Shown: positions 17,532 through 26,190, counted from the stretch's first letter. The stretch is DNA of 64,000 nucleotides from Streptomyces sp. 549 (GCF_030124175.1 NZ_JASKMT010000001.1:124001-188000), one strand, 5' to 3'. Notes: generated by a model not told the origin, from the letters alone. Translations and numbers: made by a program.

Positions 17532-18063
17532 TCAGCGGCGCCCCGCAGCCGCAGGACAGCGGCCGGGCGGGCACTGGCACCGGTCGGTTCGCGACCGGGC
17601 CGCCGGGCCGGGTACCGGGCCCGCTCAGCGTCACGGCGGCGCCCGCCACCGCGCGGGAGGCCGACGAGCACCCAGCCCCGCAGGCTGCGGGACGCCCGCA
17701 CCCGTCGCCGGTGGTGCGTGAAGCGCTGGTGGAGCAGGGCCAGGCCGAATAGCACCGCCGGCCAGGTGACGGTGTGGAACAGTCCGTCCCACAGAACCGC
17801 CGGGGCCCACGCCGAGCATGAGCCCGGGCAGCCTGTCGGGGGGCGGGCCTGCTGTGGGCCGGCCGGGCGCGTGGTGCCTGCGGTACCTGCCGTGGGTGCT
17901 CCGTCCGCCCGACCGGCCGGTCGGCGGATGGCCGCCGGGCGTCGGGGTAACCGGTCGGACGGCGGGTGAACGCCGCCGCGCTGACGGGTTAGAGCGGCCC
18001 TCCGGGACGGCCGGAAGGTGCTCATGACAGAATGGCTTCTTTTTATGGGGGTACTTCGCTCAG
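17532..18063. other. Long intergenic region containing a gene remnant
   Basis: About 530 bases between the VOC and GppA-like genes. The only recognisable content is the DUF2243-like fragment listed separately on the minus strand. The last 90 bases, which include a T-rich run at 18038-18044, should hold the promoter of the following gene. The GGGTAC at 18049-18054 has no suitable -35. Confidence 0.45.
17640..17812 (-). pseudogene. Fragment of a DUF2243-type membrane protein
   Basis: One minus-strand frame reads VLWDGLFHTVTWPAVLFGLA followed by a basic stretch and RGWVLVG, resembling the second half of DUF2243 membrane proteins. The family N-terminus (a histidine-rich HQ-x-x-x-WHH helix) and the C-terminal helix with FNLVEG are missing, and the frame has no proper start. 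It is best explained as a decayed remnant, though the resemblance is short. Confidence 0.35.
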
Positions 18064-19035
18064 ATGCGTAGAGGTGTTCTGGACGTGGGATCGCAGTCGG
18101 CGTCACTTCTGGTGGCCGACTCGGTCAAGGGTGTGCTGGAACCCGTCGACTCGGCCCGGCGGCGGCTTCGCCTCGCCCAGCTGGCCGGTCGGGACGGGCG
18201 GCTGGGGAAGGCCGCCGCCGACCGGATCGCGGACGCGGTGGCCGAGTGCCGTGACCGGGCCCGCGAGGCGGGGGCCGAGGAGCTGATGGTGTACGCGACC
18301 GCCGTGGTGCGGGAGGCGCCCGACCGCGCGGAGCTGCAGCGGACGGTGAAGGAGCGCACCGGCGTCCGGCTGCCGGTGCTGCCGCCCGGCCGCAAGGCCG
18401 AGATGGCGTTCCTGGCCGCCCGGCGCTGGGCGGGCCGCAGGGCCGGGCCGCTGACGCTGCTGGACATCGGCGGCAGCCGCCTGGAGGTGGCCGCCGGGGA
18501 CGGCCGTCCGGACTTCGCGATGAGCCTGCCGCTGGGTGCCGGCCGCCTCACCCGGGAGTGGTTCGCCGGGCAGGACCCGCCCGAGCCGGAGGTACTGGAG
18601 CGCCTGCGCCTGCACGTGCAGGGCGAGCTGGCCGACGCGGTACGGCGGATACACGACTCGGGGCCGTCCACCACCGTCGTCACCTCCCGCACCTTCCAGC
18701 AGCTGGCGCGCCTGTGCGGGGCGGCGCCGCGACGCGCCGGACCCCGGGTGCCGAGGGTGCTGGGGGTCGACGACCTCGGCCGTGCGGTGGAGCAGCTCGC
18801 CGCCCTGCCCGCGCCGGAGCGCGCGAAGCTGCCGGGCATCTCCACCGCCCGTTCCGGGCAGGCCCTGGCGGGCGCGGTCGTCGCCCACGAGGCGATGCGG
18901 CAACTCGGCCTGGAGAGCGTCCGGGTGTGCCCGTGGGCGGTCCGGGAGGGAGTGATCCTGCACCGGGTGGAGACGGCCGACCGGCCCGGTCCGGCGGGCC
19001 CGTGGCAGCGACTGGAGCCGATGGGCGGCTGCTGA
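18064..19035 (+). CDS. Ppx/GppA-family phosphatase-like protein
   Basis: A 323-aa member of the exopolyphosphatase / pppGpp phosphohydrolase family (ASKHA fold). The phosphate-1 loop reads LDVGSQSASLLVAD where most enzymes have GSN/GTNS; the phosphate-2 loop LDIGGSRLEVA lacks the usual GGGS/T-E spacing. AVVREAPDRAEL and AVVAHEAMRQLGLE also match the family. Altered loops mean catalysis is uncertain; it may bind polyphosphate or (p)ppGpp without cleaving it, or cleave a different substrate. The start codon follows a weak ribosome site. A role in stringent or phosphate stress would suit the region but is inferred. Confidence 0.85.
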   Translation: MRRGVLDVGSQSASLLVADSVKGVLEPVDSARRRLRLAQLAGRDGRLGKAAADRIADAVAECRDRAREAGAEELMVYATAVVREAPDRAELQRTVKERTGVRLPVLPPGRKAEMAFLAARRWAGRRAGPLTLLDIGGSRLEVAAGDGRPDFAMSLPLGAGRLTREWFAGQDPPEPEVLERLRLHVQGELADAVRRIHDSGPSTTVVTSRTFQQLARLCGAAPRRAGPRVPRVLGVDDLGRAVEQLAALPAPERAKLPGISTARSGQALAGAVVAHEAMRQLGLESVRVCPWAVREGVILHRVETADRPGPAGPWQRLEPMGGC

Positions 19036-19060
19036 CCACCGGGCCCGGTGGTGCGATCCC

Positions 19061-19090
19061 TTGATGTGCGGCGGCAGCTGTGCCATATAT
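19061..19090 (+). promoter_or_regulatory. Possible housekeeping-type promoter of FN3 lipoprotein gene
   Basis: TTGATG at 19061-19066 and the unusually AT-rich CATATAT at 19084-19090, 17-18 bases apart, resemble a vegetative sigma (HrdB) promoter. It ends about 34 bases before the GTG start. Confidence 0.45.
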
Positions 19091-19123
19091 GTCTAGACCA
19101 TTGCTCCGATGGGAAGGCATCCC

Positions 19124-20098
19124 GTGCGACGCATACCCGGCCCGCTGGCGCTCGCCGCTGCCGTGTGCCTGCCGCTGACCGGCTGCGGACTTCTCGGTGA
19201 CTCCGACGGCCGGCCCCCCACGCCGCCGGCCGGACTCACCGTGCAGGCCAGCAGTTCCACCTCGGCACACGTGATGTGGAACAAGTCCACGGACGACGTC
19301 GGGGTCACCGGCTACGAGGTGTACCGGGACGAGGAGAAGGTCGAGGAGGTGCCGGGCGACCGGTACATGGTGGACGTGGCCGGGCTGGAGCCGTCGGCGG
19401 AGTACACCTTCACCGTGCGCGCCAAGGACGCCGCCGGCAACCTCTCCCGGCCGAGCCGGAAGGTGCCGGTGACCATGCTGTCCGCCGACACCGACGACGA
19501 GGAGCCGCCGACCGCACCCACCGGCCTCACCGGTCGCGCGGAGGGCGCGCGGGCGGCCACGCTCACCTGGAAGAAGTCCGAGGACAACCTGGGCGTCGCC
19601 AGCTACGACATCCACCAGGGCGACACCCGTATCCACAGCGTTCCCGGCGACGAGACGTCGACGCTGGTGACCGGTCTGCGTCCCGGCACCGACTACGTGT
19701 TCACCGTCCGGGCCCGGGACACCGCGGACAACGCCTCGCCCGCCAGCAACGCGGTGGAGCTCACCACCGCCACCGGTCCCGGGGGCGGCGCCAGCACCGC
19801 ACCCGCGGACTTCACCGCCACCAGCAGCCGTACCGAGGGCGGCTGGGACCTGGAGCTGACCTGGACGCCGCCGAGGACCGGCGGTGAGGTGGCCGAGTAC
19901 GAGATCCACCTCGACGGCGAGTTCGCCACCACGCTGTCCTGGGGGGACAGGGCGCCGGACCGCGAAGCCGCGCACAGCTTCTTCATCAGCGACCGCGAGG
20001 GCACCACCCACCGGGTGAAGCTGCGGGCCCGGCTCCCGGACGGCACCTGGGGCCGCTTCTCCGCCGAACGCACGGTCACCACCGGCGCACGCGGCTGA
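19124..20098 (+). CDS. Lipoprotein with fibronectin type III domains
   Basis: A 324-aa exported lipoprotein. The signal peptide VRRIPGPLALAAAVCLPLTGC ends in the lipobox LTGC, so the cysteine would be lipidated and the protein anchored outside. Three FN3 modules follow: about 25-115 (APxGL-like start, YEVYRDEEKV, AEYTFTVRAKDAAGN), about 125-215 and about 225-320. FN3 repeats bind carbohydrate or act as spacers in secreted enzymes, but there is no catalytic domain here. GTG at 19124 has GGAAGG at good spacing and begins a proper signal; ATG at 19109 would place that ribosome site inside the gene. Confidence 0.88.
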   Translation: MRRIPGPLALAAAVCLPLTGCGLLGDSDGRPPTPPAGLTVQASSSTSAHVMWNKSTDDVGVTGYEVYRDEEKVEEVPGDRYMVDVAGLEPSAEYTFTVRAKDAAGNLSRPSRKVPVTMLSADTDDEEPPTAPTGLTGRAEGARAATLTWKKSEDNLGVASYDIHQGDTRIHSVPGDETSTLVTGLRPGTDYVFTVRARDTADNASPASNAVELTTATGPGGGASTAPADFTATSSRTEGGWDLELTWTPPRTGGEVAEYEIHLDGEFATTLSWGDRAPDREAAHSFFISDREGTTHRVKLRARLPDGTWGRFSAERTVTTGARG

Positions 20099-20162
20099 AC
20101 TCCGCGCCGTGAGCGCCCCCGGGGCCGTCTCCGGGCCGTCCCAGGGGCCGGGACGGGCGCCG

Positions 20163-20188
20163 GTTCGGCCCCGGCCCCGAGTGGGCAC
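20163..20188 (+). promoter_or_regulatory. Possible sigma-B-type promoter
   Basis: GTTC (20163-20166), 16-base spacer, GGGCAC (20183-20188), ending 40 bases before the start of the helical protein gene. It has the same -10 as the copy before the Rsb operon. Confidence 0.45.
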
Positions 20189-20228
20189 CCGGACGCGGAC
20201 CGTGCCACGACGACCCGGGAGCGCACCG

Positions 20229-20759
20229 ATGTCCCACTCCTACACCGCCGCCGAGAAGGGCGGGCAGGAAACGAAGATGCTCCGCATCTACCTCAACGAC
20301 CACCTCACCGCCGCCACCGCGAGCGTGGAACTCGCCCACCGGCTCCGCGACGGACACACCGAGACGGCCATGGCCGTCGACCTGGAACGGCTGGCGGCGG
20401 AGGCCGAGCAGGACCGTGCCGCGCTGCTGGCCGTGATGCGCTCGCTCGGCGTACCGGTGAGCCGTCCACGCCTGGTGGCCGCCTGGCTGGGTGAGAGGGC
20501 CGGCCGCCTCAAGACCAACGGCCGCCTCACCACCTCCTCACCGCTGCGGACCGTCGTGGAGCTGGAGGGGATGCTGCTGGCTGTGCAGGCCAGGATTCTG
20601 CTGTGGCGGCTGCTCGCGGGGCTCGCCGACGCCCCCGGGCGGCTCGACGCGGACCGGCTGGAGGAGCTGCGGTTCCGCGCCGAAGCGCAGGTCGACCTGC
20701 TCGAACGGCTCCGGCTGCGCGCCGCCGACGAGGTCTTCCGCCCCGCACCCGCCGTCTGA
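20229..20759 (+). CDS. Conserved helical hypothetical protein
   Basis: A 176-aa all-helical protein beginning MSHSYTAAEKGG, with YLNDHLTAATASVELAHRL, a DRAALLAVMRSLGVPVSR block and LERLRLRAADEVF at the C-terminus. I recognise this as a widespread uncharacterised actinobacterial family with a four-helix look resembling ferritin-like or DUF892 bundles, but no metal-ligand E..ExxH pattern is clear. GGGAG precedes the ATG. A possible sigma-B-type promoter lies upstream. Confidence 0.8.
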   Translation: MSHSYTAAEKGGQETKMLRIYLNDHLTAATASVELAHRLRDGHTETAMAVDLERLAAEAEQDRAALLAVMRSLGVPVSRPRLVAAWLGERAGRLKTNGRLTTSSPLRTVVELEGMLLAVQARILLWRLLAGLADAPGRLDADRLEELRFRAEAQVDLLERLRLRAADEVFRPAPAV

Positions 20760-20780
20760 ACCCGCCGCTGCCGCCGACAG

Positions 20781-20805
20781 CCCCCGGGCCCGCCGGGTCC
20801 GGGGG
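20781..20805. terminator. 11-bp hairpin between convergent genes
   Basis: Arms 20781-20791 and 20795-20805 pair with one G-T wobble and a 3-base loop. It abuts the P450 stop at 20806, and the helical-protein gene ends at 20759. Confidence 0.65.
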
Positions 20806-22182
20806 TCAGGCCCCGTCACCGGCCGGGTGGACGGCGAACTCCAGGCCGTAGTGGTTGATCCCGGCCGGCAGCGGCCGGTCGGGGCCGAGGTCCGCAGGCG
20901 GCGAGGAGGACTCCAGCGACCAGGAGTGCCCGGCCAGTGACTCCGCCAGCCAGGCGCTCATCGTGAGCAGCACCAGGTCCTGGCCGGGGCAGCCCGCCGG
21001 GCCCGCGCTGAACGGCAGCAGAGCGGGGTTGGTGGGCGCGGCGCCCTCGAGCCAGCTCTGCGGTGCGAAGCGGTCCCGCGCGTCACCGGCCGTGGCGGAG
21101 CGGTGCAGGTAGGGCGCGTAGATGACGAAGAGCGTGCCGGCAGGCACCGTCCTGCCGTGCCACTGCGTCTCCTCCCTGCTCTCGCGCAGGATGAGCGGCG
21201 TGGTCGGCCACAGCCGCACCGACTCCATGGCACAGGCCCGGAGGAAGGGCAGCATCGGGGAGCCGTCCCTCCGGGCCTGCTCTGCCTCCTGCCGGGCGCG
21301 GGTGGCCTCCGCCGGGTGGGTGGCGAGCAGCGCGAAGGTCCGCCACGTGGCCCAGCCCGCCGCGTCGTAGGCGAACAGCCAGTGCGGGACCTGGCCGACC
21401 GGGTCCGTCCCGTCCGGCAGTCCCTCCGCACGGGCGCGGGCGATCAGCGTGCCGTGCTCGGCCCGGTCGGCGTAGGCGGCCAGGCGGCGCGAGAACGCGG
21501 CGCGCAGCAGCCGGCGGCGGGGGCTCAGCATCGCCCAGTTGCCGGCCGCACGCAGCTTGTTCAGCTGGTCGGTGATGACGGTGTCGTGGCGGGCCGCGTC
21601 CCCGAGGGTGATGCGCCGGACCGCGCGCCACCAGGCGGCGTCGAATTCCTCCCAGCCCACCACGCTGCCCGCCTCGCGGGCCTCCACCAGGTCACCGGCC
21701 TCCTCCCGCACGATCCGCGTCAGGCGGTCGGCGAGGCTGTGCACGGCCTTCCCGGTGTCGAGGACCTGCTCGTTGAGGTGGCGGCGCGCGGTGCGCTCCC
21801 TGCCCTCGCTGATCAGCACACCGTGCGGCTGGAACTGGCTCAGCGCGGCGTGCTTCTCCCACGGGGCCGCGCTGAACGGCTCGGGGGTGCCCTCCAGCAG
21901 CCGGGTGCTGTCGCCGGGGTCCAGGACCAGGGCCGCGGGCCGTCCCCGGCCGAGCAGCATCAGCGGCCCGGCGCCGTACCGCTCGTGCAGTCGCTCCGAC
22001 ACCTGCACTCCCTTGCCGTCCCAGTCCCGCCGGGCGGCCGTCGCCAGGTTCCCGGGGCGGCGGATGATCGCGCCGCCGGCGACGGCGGGCAGCAGCACGT
22101 ACCGCAGCACCTGCATGCGCTCCCTGGCGTCCGGGCGGGCCAGGCGGCCGTGGGTGGAGGGCGTGCCGTTCAGGGGCTTCAT
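20806..22182 (-). CDS. Cytochrome P450
   Basis: A 458-aa P450. The heme-binding loop FSAGPAGCPGQ puts the thiolate ligand at Cys398, the ExxR pair is Glu320/Arg323 in ESVRLWPTTP, and the I-helix segment is FAYDAAGWATWR, lacking the usual acid-Thr oxygen pair (AGxxT is AGWAT here, so the Thr is present but the acid is not). There is no N-terminal anchor. Substrate is unknown; the LWPTTP stretch resembles long-chain or membrane-type P450s. Start ATG at 22182 has GGAGC. It is divergent from a FAD-Rieske oxidoreductase. A GTTT-N16-AGGTAC element lies upstream. Confidence 0.9.
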   Translation of the reverse strand: MKPLNGTPSTHGRLARPDARERMQVLRYVLLPAVAGGAIIRRPGNLATAARRDWDGKGVQVSERLHERYGAGPLMLLGRGRPAALVLDPGDSTRLLEGTPEPFSAAPWEKHAALSQFQPHGVLISEGRERTARRHLNEQVLDTGKAVHSLADRLTRIVREEAGDLVEAREAGSVVGWEEFDAAWWRAVRRITLGDAARHDTVITDQLNKLRAAGNWAMLSPRRRLLRAAFSRRLAAYADRAEHGTLIARARAEGLPDGTDPVGQVPHWLFAYDAAGWATWRTFALLATHPAEATRARQEAEQARRDGSPMLPFLRACAMESVRLWPTTPLILRESREETQWHGRTVPAGTLFVIYAPYLHRSATAGDARDRFAPQSWLEGAAPTNPALLPFSAGPAGCPGQDLVLLTMSAWLAESLAGHSWSLESSSPPADLGPDRPLPAGINHYGLEFAVHPAGDGA

Positions 22183-22254
22183 CAAGGGCGCTCCGATTCG
22201 GGTGTGGTCCGTGGTCTGCGACGGTGGTCTGCGGTGTTCGGGTGAGGTGTCCGG

Positions 22255-22280
22255 GTACCTGCGCGGGCGGTCCCTGAAAC
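22255..22280 (-). promoter_or_regulatory. Possible sigma-B-type promoter of P450 gene
   Basis: On the minus strand GTTT (22280-22277), 16-base spacer, AGGTAC (22260-22255), one mismatch in the -10. It is 72 bases from the start, further than the other copies. Confidence 0.35.
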
Positions 22281-22354
22281 GGCGCGGACGGCGCCGGCGC
22301 AACCGGTCGGCCCGGGACCGTTACGTTCGGGCCGCGCGGGGAAACCGCGTCCCC

Positions 22355-23992
22355 ATGGCTCTTGATGGCACCGTGCACGGCTCGTACTGGATGGAATCGA
22401 CCGAGACCACCTCCCATCCGCCGCTCACCGGCGCGCTGGAGGTGGACGTCGCCGTGATCGGCGGCGGCATCGCGGGGCTCAGCACCGCCTGGGAACTGGC
22501 CCGCCGCGGCCGCAAGGTCGCCGTGCTGGAGGCGGACCGGATCGCCGCCGGCGTGACCGGCCACACCACGGCGAAGCTGTCCGCCCTGCACGGCCTCACC
22601 TACTCGGCGGTGCGCAGGGCGCACGACGCCGGGACGGCCGCACTGCACGCGCAGGCCCAGTCGCACGCCGTGCAGCACGTCGTCGGTGTCTGTGCCGATC
22701 TGGGGCTCGCCGTCGACCTGGAGCGCGCGCCCGCGTTCGTCTACGCCGAGTCCGAGAAGGGCGTGGAGAAGATCCGGGAGGAGGCGGACGCCGCCCGCGA
22801 GGCGGGGCTGGCGGCGTCCTTCGTCACGTACACCACGCTGCCGTTCCCCGTGGCGGGAGCGGTGCGGGTCGACGACCAGATGCAGTTCCACCCCCGCAAG
22901 TACCTGCTGGGGCTCGCCCGCGACATGCTGGAGCACGGCGCGGTGATCCACGAGCGCACCCGGGTGGTCGAACTCAAGGAAGGCTCGCCGTGCCGGCTGA
23001 CCACCGAGTACGGGGCGCAGGTGACGGCCGGCGACGTGGTGGTGGCCACGCACTACCCGGTGTTCGACCGGGCGGTGATGTTCGCCCGGCTGAAGCCGCG
23101 CCGCGAGCTGGTGGTGGCAGGGGCGATCCCCGCAGAGGACGACCCGGCAGGCATGTTCATCACGCCCGAGCACCGCACACGTTCCGTGCGGACCGCGCCG
23201 CTGAGCAACGACCGGCGCCTGCTGCTGGTCACCGGGGAGTCGTTCACGCCGGGAGACGAGGGTGTCGCCGAGCGGTTCGACCGCCTCAGCCGGTGGGCCC
23301 GCGAGCACTTCCCGCGGGTGTCCCTCGACTACCGGTGGGCGACCCAGGACAACGACACCGAGGACTCCCTGCCCTACATCGGGCTTTTCCATCCGGGAGC
23401 CCGCCACGTGTGGGTGGCCACCGGGTTCGGCGGCTGGGGCATGAGCAGCGGGGTGCTGGCCGGGACGCTGCTCGCGGCAGCCGTCACCGGGACGGACTCA
23501 CCGCCGTGGGCGAAGATCTACGACCCCCGCCGGGTGCCGCGGCTGCGCGCCGCCCAGAAGCTGGTGAAGTTCCAGGCGTCGGTGGCCCGGCACTTCATCG
23601 GCGACCGGGTACGCACCCCGCACGCGGACTCCGTGACCGAGATCGCCCCGGGTGACGGTGCCATCGTGCGCATCGACGGCAGGCGCTGCGCGGTCCACCG
23701 CGACCACGACGGCACGCTGCAGGCCGTGTCGGCCCGCTGCACGCACCTGGGGTGCCTGGTGCAGTTCAACGACGCCGAGACCACCTGGGACTGCCCCTGC
23801 CACGGTTCCCGCTTCGGGGTCGACGGCAGCGTCATCCAGGGCCCGGCGACCTCTCCGCTCCAGGCCCGCAAGGTGGCCGAGGGCGGCATGGCCGCGGACG
23901 GGCCCGGTGCCGCCGGGAGCGGCGCGGAGGACGGAGCCGGGCCGGGCGAGGACGGAGCCGGGCCGGGCGGGGGCCACGACCGCCGGGAGTGA
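22355..23992 (+). CDS. FAD-dependent oxidoreductase with C-terminal Rieske domain
   Basis: 545 aa. An N-terminal D-amino-acid-oxidase/GlpO-type FAD domain contains the dinucleotide motif VIGGGIAGLSTAWELA, followed by GVTGHTTAKLSALHG. The C-terminal domain (about 430-520) is a Rieske [2Fe-2S] centre with C462-T-H464 (CTHLGC) and C480-P-C-H483 (CPCHGSRF). The architecture is well known in actinobacteria and Bacillus (YhfW-like) and presumably passes electrons from an amine or hydroxy acid to a redox partner. About 35 C-terminal residues are Gly/Pro/Glu repeats (GAGPGEDGAGPGGG). Divergent from P450; it might supply or take its electrons, which is speculative. A hairpin terminator follows at 24010-24039. 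Confidence 0.92.
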   Translation: MALDGTVHGSYWMESTETTSHPPLTGALEVDVAVIGGGIAGLSTAWELARRGRKVAVLEADRIAAGVTGHTTAKLSALHGLTYSAVRRAHDAGTAALHAQAQSHAVQHVVGVCADLGLAVDLERAPAFVYAESEKGVEKIREEADAAREAGLAASFVTYTTLPFPVAGAVRVDDQMQFHPRKYLLGLARDMLEHGAVIHERTRVVELKEGSPCRLTTEYGAQVTAGDVVVATHYPVFDRAVMFARLKPRRELVVAGAIPAEDDPAGMFITPEHRTRSVRTAPLSNDRRLLLVTGESFTPGDEGVAERFDRLSRWAREHFPRVSLDYRWATQDNDTEDSLPYIGLFHPGARHVWVATGFGGWGMSSGVLAGTLLAAAVTGTDSPPWAKIYDPRRVPRLRAAQKLVKFQASVARHFIGDRVRTPHADSVTEIAPGDGAIVRIDGRRCAVHRDHDGTLQAVSARCTHLGCLVQFNDAETTWDCPCHGSRFGVDGSVIQGPATSPLQARKVAEGGMAADGPGAAGSGAEDGAGPGEDGAGPGGGHDRRE

Positions 23993-24009
23993 GCCGGCGG
24001 ACACGGACG

Positions 24010-24039
24010 CTGCCCCGCAAGCGCGCGCTTGCGGGGCAG
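24010..24039. terminator. Palindromic hairpin terminator
   Basis: Fully self-complementary from 24010 to 24039 (about 12 bp plus a 6-base loop), with outer ACACGG/CCGTGT pairs at 24001-24006 and 24043-24048. It lies between convergent stops at 23992 and 24063. Confidence 0.85.
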
Positions 24040-24062
24040 TGCCGTGTTCGGGGATGTGCGGC

Positions 24063-26096
24063 TCAGAGGTGGTCGCGGGGCAGGGTGAGGTTCCAGGTGC
24101 GGGAGAACACCCGCCGCTCGCCCTCGTAGCCGTCCAGCGTGGCGTCCACCAGGAACTCCTCCGGGGTGCAGCTCAGCACGGTCCGGGTCTCGGTGCGCAC
24201 GTGCCAGTCCCCGCGCCGGAACGTCATCGTCCACGCGGACTCGCCACGTGCCGAGTCGAACTGGTCGGCGATCGAGTCGTAGCGCTCGTACGCCCGGCGG
24301 CCCACGTCGAGGTCGATGTCGTCGAAGTGCACGACACCGGCGTCCTTCACGATCTCCAGCGCCGAGCGGTAGTCGACGAGGTCACGGGAGACCTTCCAGC
24401 TCTGCTCGGGAGGCCGGGTCCGGCTGCTGGCCAGCGGCTCGGCGCCCTCGGGCTCCGCGAAGCCCGGCGCGGCCGGTTCGGTGCCGTCCGCCGGGCGCAC
24501 CGGCAGCGTCAGCGTGGACGCGCCCGCGTGCACGCCCAGCAGCACCGGGCGCGGCGGCGGCCAGGCCAGCGGCCAGTACGACGTCGACAGCGACAGCCGC
24601 ACCCGGTGGCCCGGCGGGAACGCCTGTGCCACGCCGTTGAGGCGGACCACCGCCCGGTACCGCCGACCGGGTTCCAGGGGCTCGGGCTCGCCGCCGCCCG
24701 CTCCGGCCTCGTCGACCCGGTTGAGGTTGAGCAGGCCGTAGCTGACGCGGGTCGCGCTGCCGTCCGGCGCCACGTCCGACAGCCGGGCGGCGATCATCGC
24801 GACGGGCTCGCTCACCGTGAACTCGAACTCCACCGACGGCACACCGAGGATCTCCAGCCGGTGGGTGAGCACGTCGCTGTCGAAGACCAGCGAGCCACCG
24901 TCCTCCTCCCTCTGGTCGTAGGGCAGGTCGGGCGGCGCGTTGTAGGAGGCCCACTTGCCCGCGAACTGCCCCACGGAGAGCGGCGACTGGATGGTCAGCG
25001 CCTCGTCCTCCGGCTTCTCGTGGGGCGCGCAGACGCGGTGCCTGCTGAGCGGGTGCGCGGTGGGTTCGATGCGCGGCGAGGGCCAGTCCTCCTCGCTCAC
25101 CCAGCGGCCGGGGCGCTCCTCGTAGGAGGTGGAGGGCGGCACGCTCTCCTGCATCCACGCCTGCAGCACGGGACCGTCCATCACACCGTTGTCCCGGTCC
25201 TTCAGCCAGTGGTCCCACCAGCGGACCAGTTCCTGGAGGTACCCGATGGCCGGGCCCGGCTCACCCAGGTGGGGGAACTTGTGCGACCAGGGGCCGATGA
25301 GGCCCTTCGCGGGCACCTTCAGGTTCTCCAGCAGCCTGGTGACCGCGTTGGAGTAGCCGTCGGCCCAGCCGCTCGACGCGAGCACGGGCACCTGGACGGC
25401 CTCGTAGTCCTCGCACACCGAGGCGTGCCGCCAGTAGTCGTCCCGGCGCTGGTGGCGCAGCCACTCGGCGACCCAGGGGCCGCTGCTCTCCAGCCGCTCG
25501 TGCCACATCTCCCGCCAGCGCTCACCGACCAGGGCCGGATCGGGCGGCAGCGTCGCGTAGGCGAACATGGTGCCGGCCTCGGCCAGGTTGTCGGAGAGCA
25601 GGCAGCCGCCCATGTAGTGCATGTCGTCCGCGTACCGGTCGTCGGTGAACGACGCGATGGCGATGGCCCGCAGGCTCGGCGGGCGCCGGGCCGCGACCTG
25701 CAGTGCGCTGAACGCGCCCCAGGACAGGCCCATCATGCCGGTGCGCCCGTCGCACCACGGCTGGTCGGCGATCCAGGCGAGCACGTCCTCCGCGTCCTGC
25801 TGCTCCCGTTCCAGGTACTCGTCGCACAGCACGCCCTCCGACTCGCCCGTACCGCGCAGGTCCACCCGGACGCAGGCGTAGCCGTGCCCGGCGAGGTAGG
25901 GGTGATGGACGGAGTCGCGCACCGAGGTGAGGTCGCGCTTGCGGTAGGGGATGTACTCCAGAACCGCCGGCACCGGCTCGTCGTCGGCGCAGGTCGGCCG
26001 CCAGATGCGGGCCGACAGGCGGGTGCCGTCGGAGACGGTGATCCAGACGTGCTCCTCCTGCTGGATGGCGTACGGGAAACTGCTCACCACGCGCAT
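24063..26096 (-). CDS. CocE/NonD-family (S15-type) alpha/beta hydrolase
   Basis: A 677-aa cytosolic hydrolase. The alpha/beta core has YIPYRKRD, the oxyanion tyrosine region, DLRGTGESEG and the nucleophile elbow GLSWGAF (Ser125); the acid and base of the triad lie in the following 250 residues (SGWADGYS and GPWSHKFPH). The C-terminal third is the jelly-roll typical of cocaine esterase, glutaryl acylase and Xaa-Pro dipeptidyl peptidase (PPGHRVRLSLSTSYWPLAWP). It would cleave an ester or amide, probably a peptide-like one. GGGAGGAG precedes the ATG. It lies 100 bases downstream of an ATP-grasp gene on the same strand, separated by a hairpin. Confidence 0.92.
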   Translation of the reverse strand: MRVVSSFPYAIQQEEHVWITVSDGTRLSARIWRPTCADDEPVPAVLEYIPYRKRDLTSVRDSVHHPYLAGHGYACVRVDLRGTGESEGVLCDEYLEREQQDAEDVLAWIADQPWCDGRTGMMGLSWGAFSALQVAARRPPSLRAIAIASFTDDRYADDMHYMGGCLLSDNLAEAGTMFAYATLPPDPALVGERWREMWHERLESSGPWVAEWLRHQRRDDYWRHASVCEDYEAVQVPVLASSGWADGYSNAVTRLLENLKVPAKGLIGPWSHKFPHLGEPGPAIGYLQELVRWWDHWLKDRDNGVMDGPVLQAWMQESVPPSTSYEERPGRWVSEEDWPSPRIEPTAHPLSRHRVCAPHEKPEDEALTIQSPLSVGQFAGKWASYNAPPDLPYDQREEDGGSLVFDSDVLTHRLEILGVPSVEFEFTVSEPVAMIAARLSDVAPDGSATRVSYGLLNLNRVDEAGAGGGEPEPLEPGRRYRAVVRLNGVAQAFPPGHRVRLSLSTSYWPLAWPPPRPVLLGVHAGASTLTLPVRPADGTEPAAPGFAEPEGAEPLASSRTRPPEQSWKVSRDLVDYRSALEIVKDAGVVHFDDIDLDVGRRAYERYDSIADQFDSARGESAWTMTFRRGDWHVRTETRTVLSCTPEEFLVDATLDGYEGERRVFSRTWNLTLPRDHL

Positions 26097-26143
26097 GTAC
26101 CGGTTCTCCTCCCGGAGTGGCTCGTTCTGTCGGTCGGGACGGG

Positions 26144-26190
26144 CGGGGGCGCCGGCCCGGCCCCGGGCGGGGTCCGGGCCGGCGCCCCCG
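26144..26190 (-). terminator. 17-bp hairpin between ATP-grasp and hydrolase genes
   Basis: Arms 26144-26160 and 26174-26190 are exact complements with a 13-base loop, starting 5 bases after the ATP-grasp stop. If it terminates, the hydrolase is made at a lower level by readthrough or from a separate promoter within the 47 bases left; it may also stabilise the upstream mRNA. Confidence 0.75.

Noticed and set aside
18049..18054. GGGTAC just before the GppA-like gene
   Set aside because: No GTTT-like element 14-16 bases upstream, and it lies only 10 bases from the start codon.
22233..22256. GTTC-N13-GGGTAC on the plus strand before the FAD-Rieske gene
   Set aside because: The spacer is too short and it is 99 bases from the start codon; the GGGTAC half is better used by the minus-strand element.
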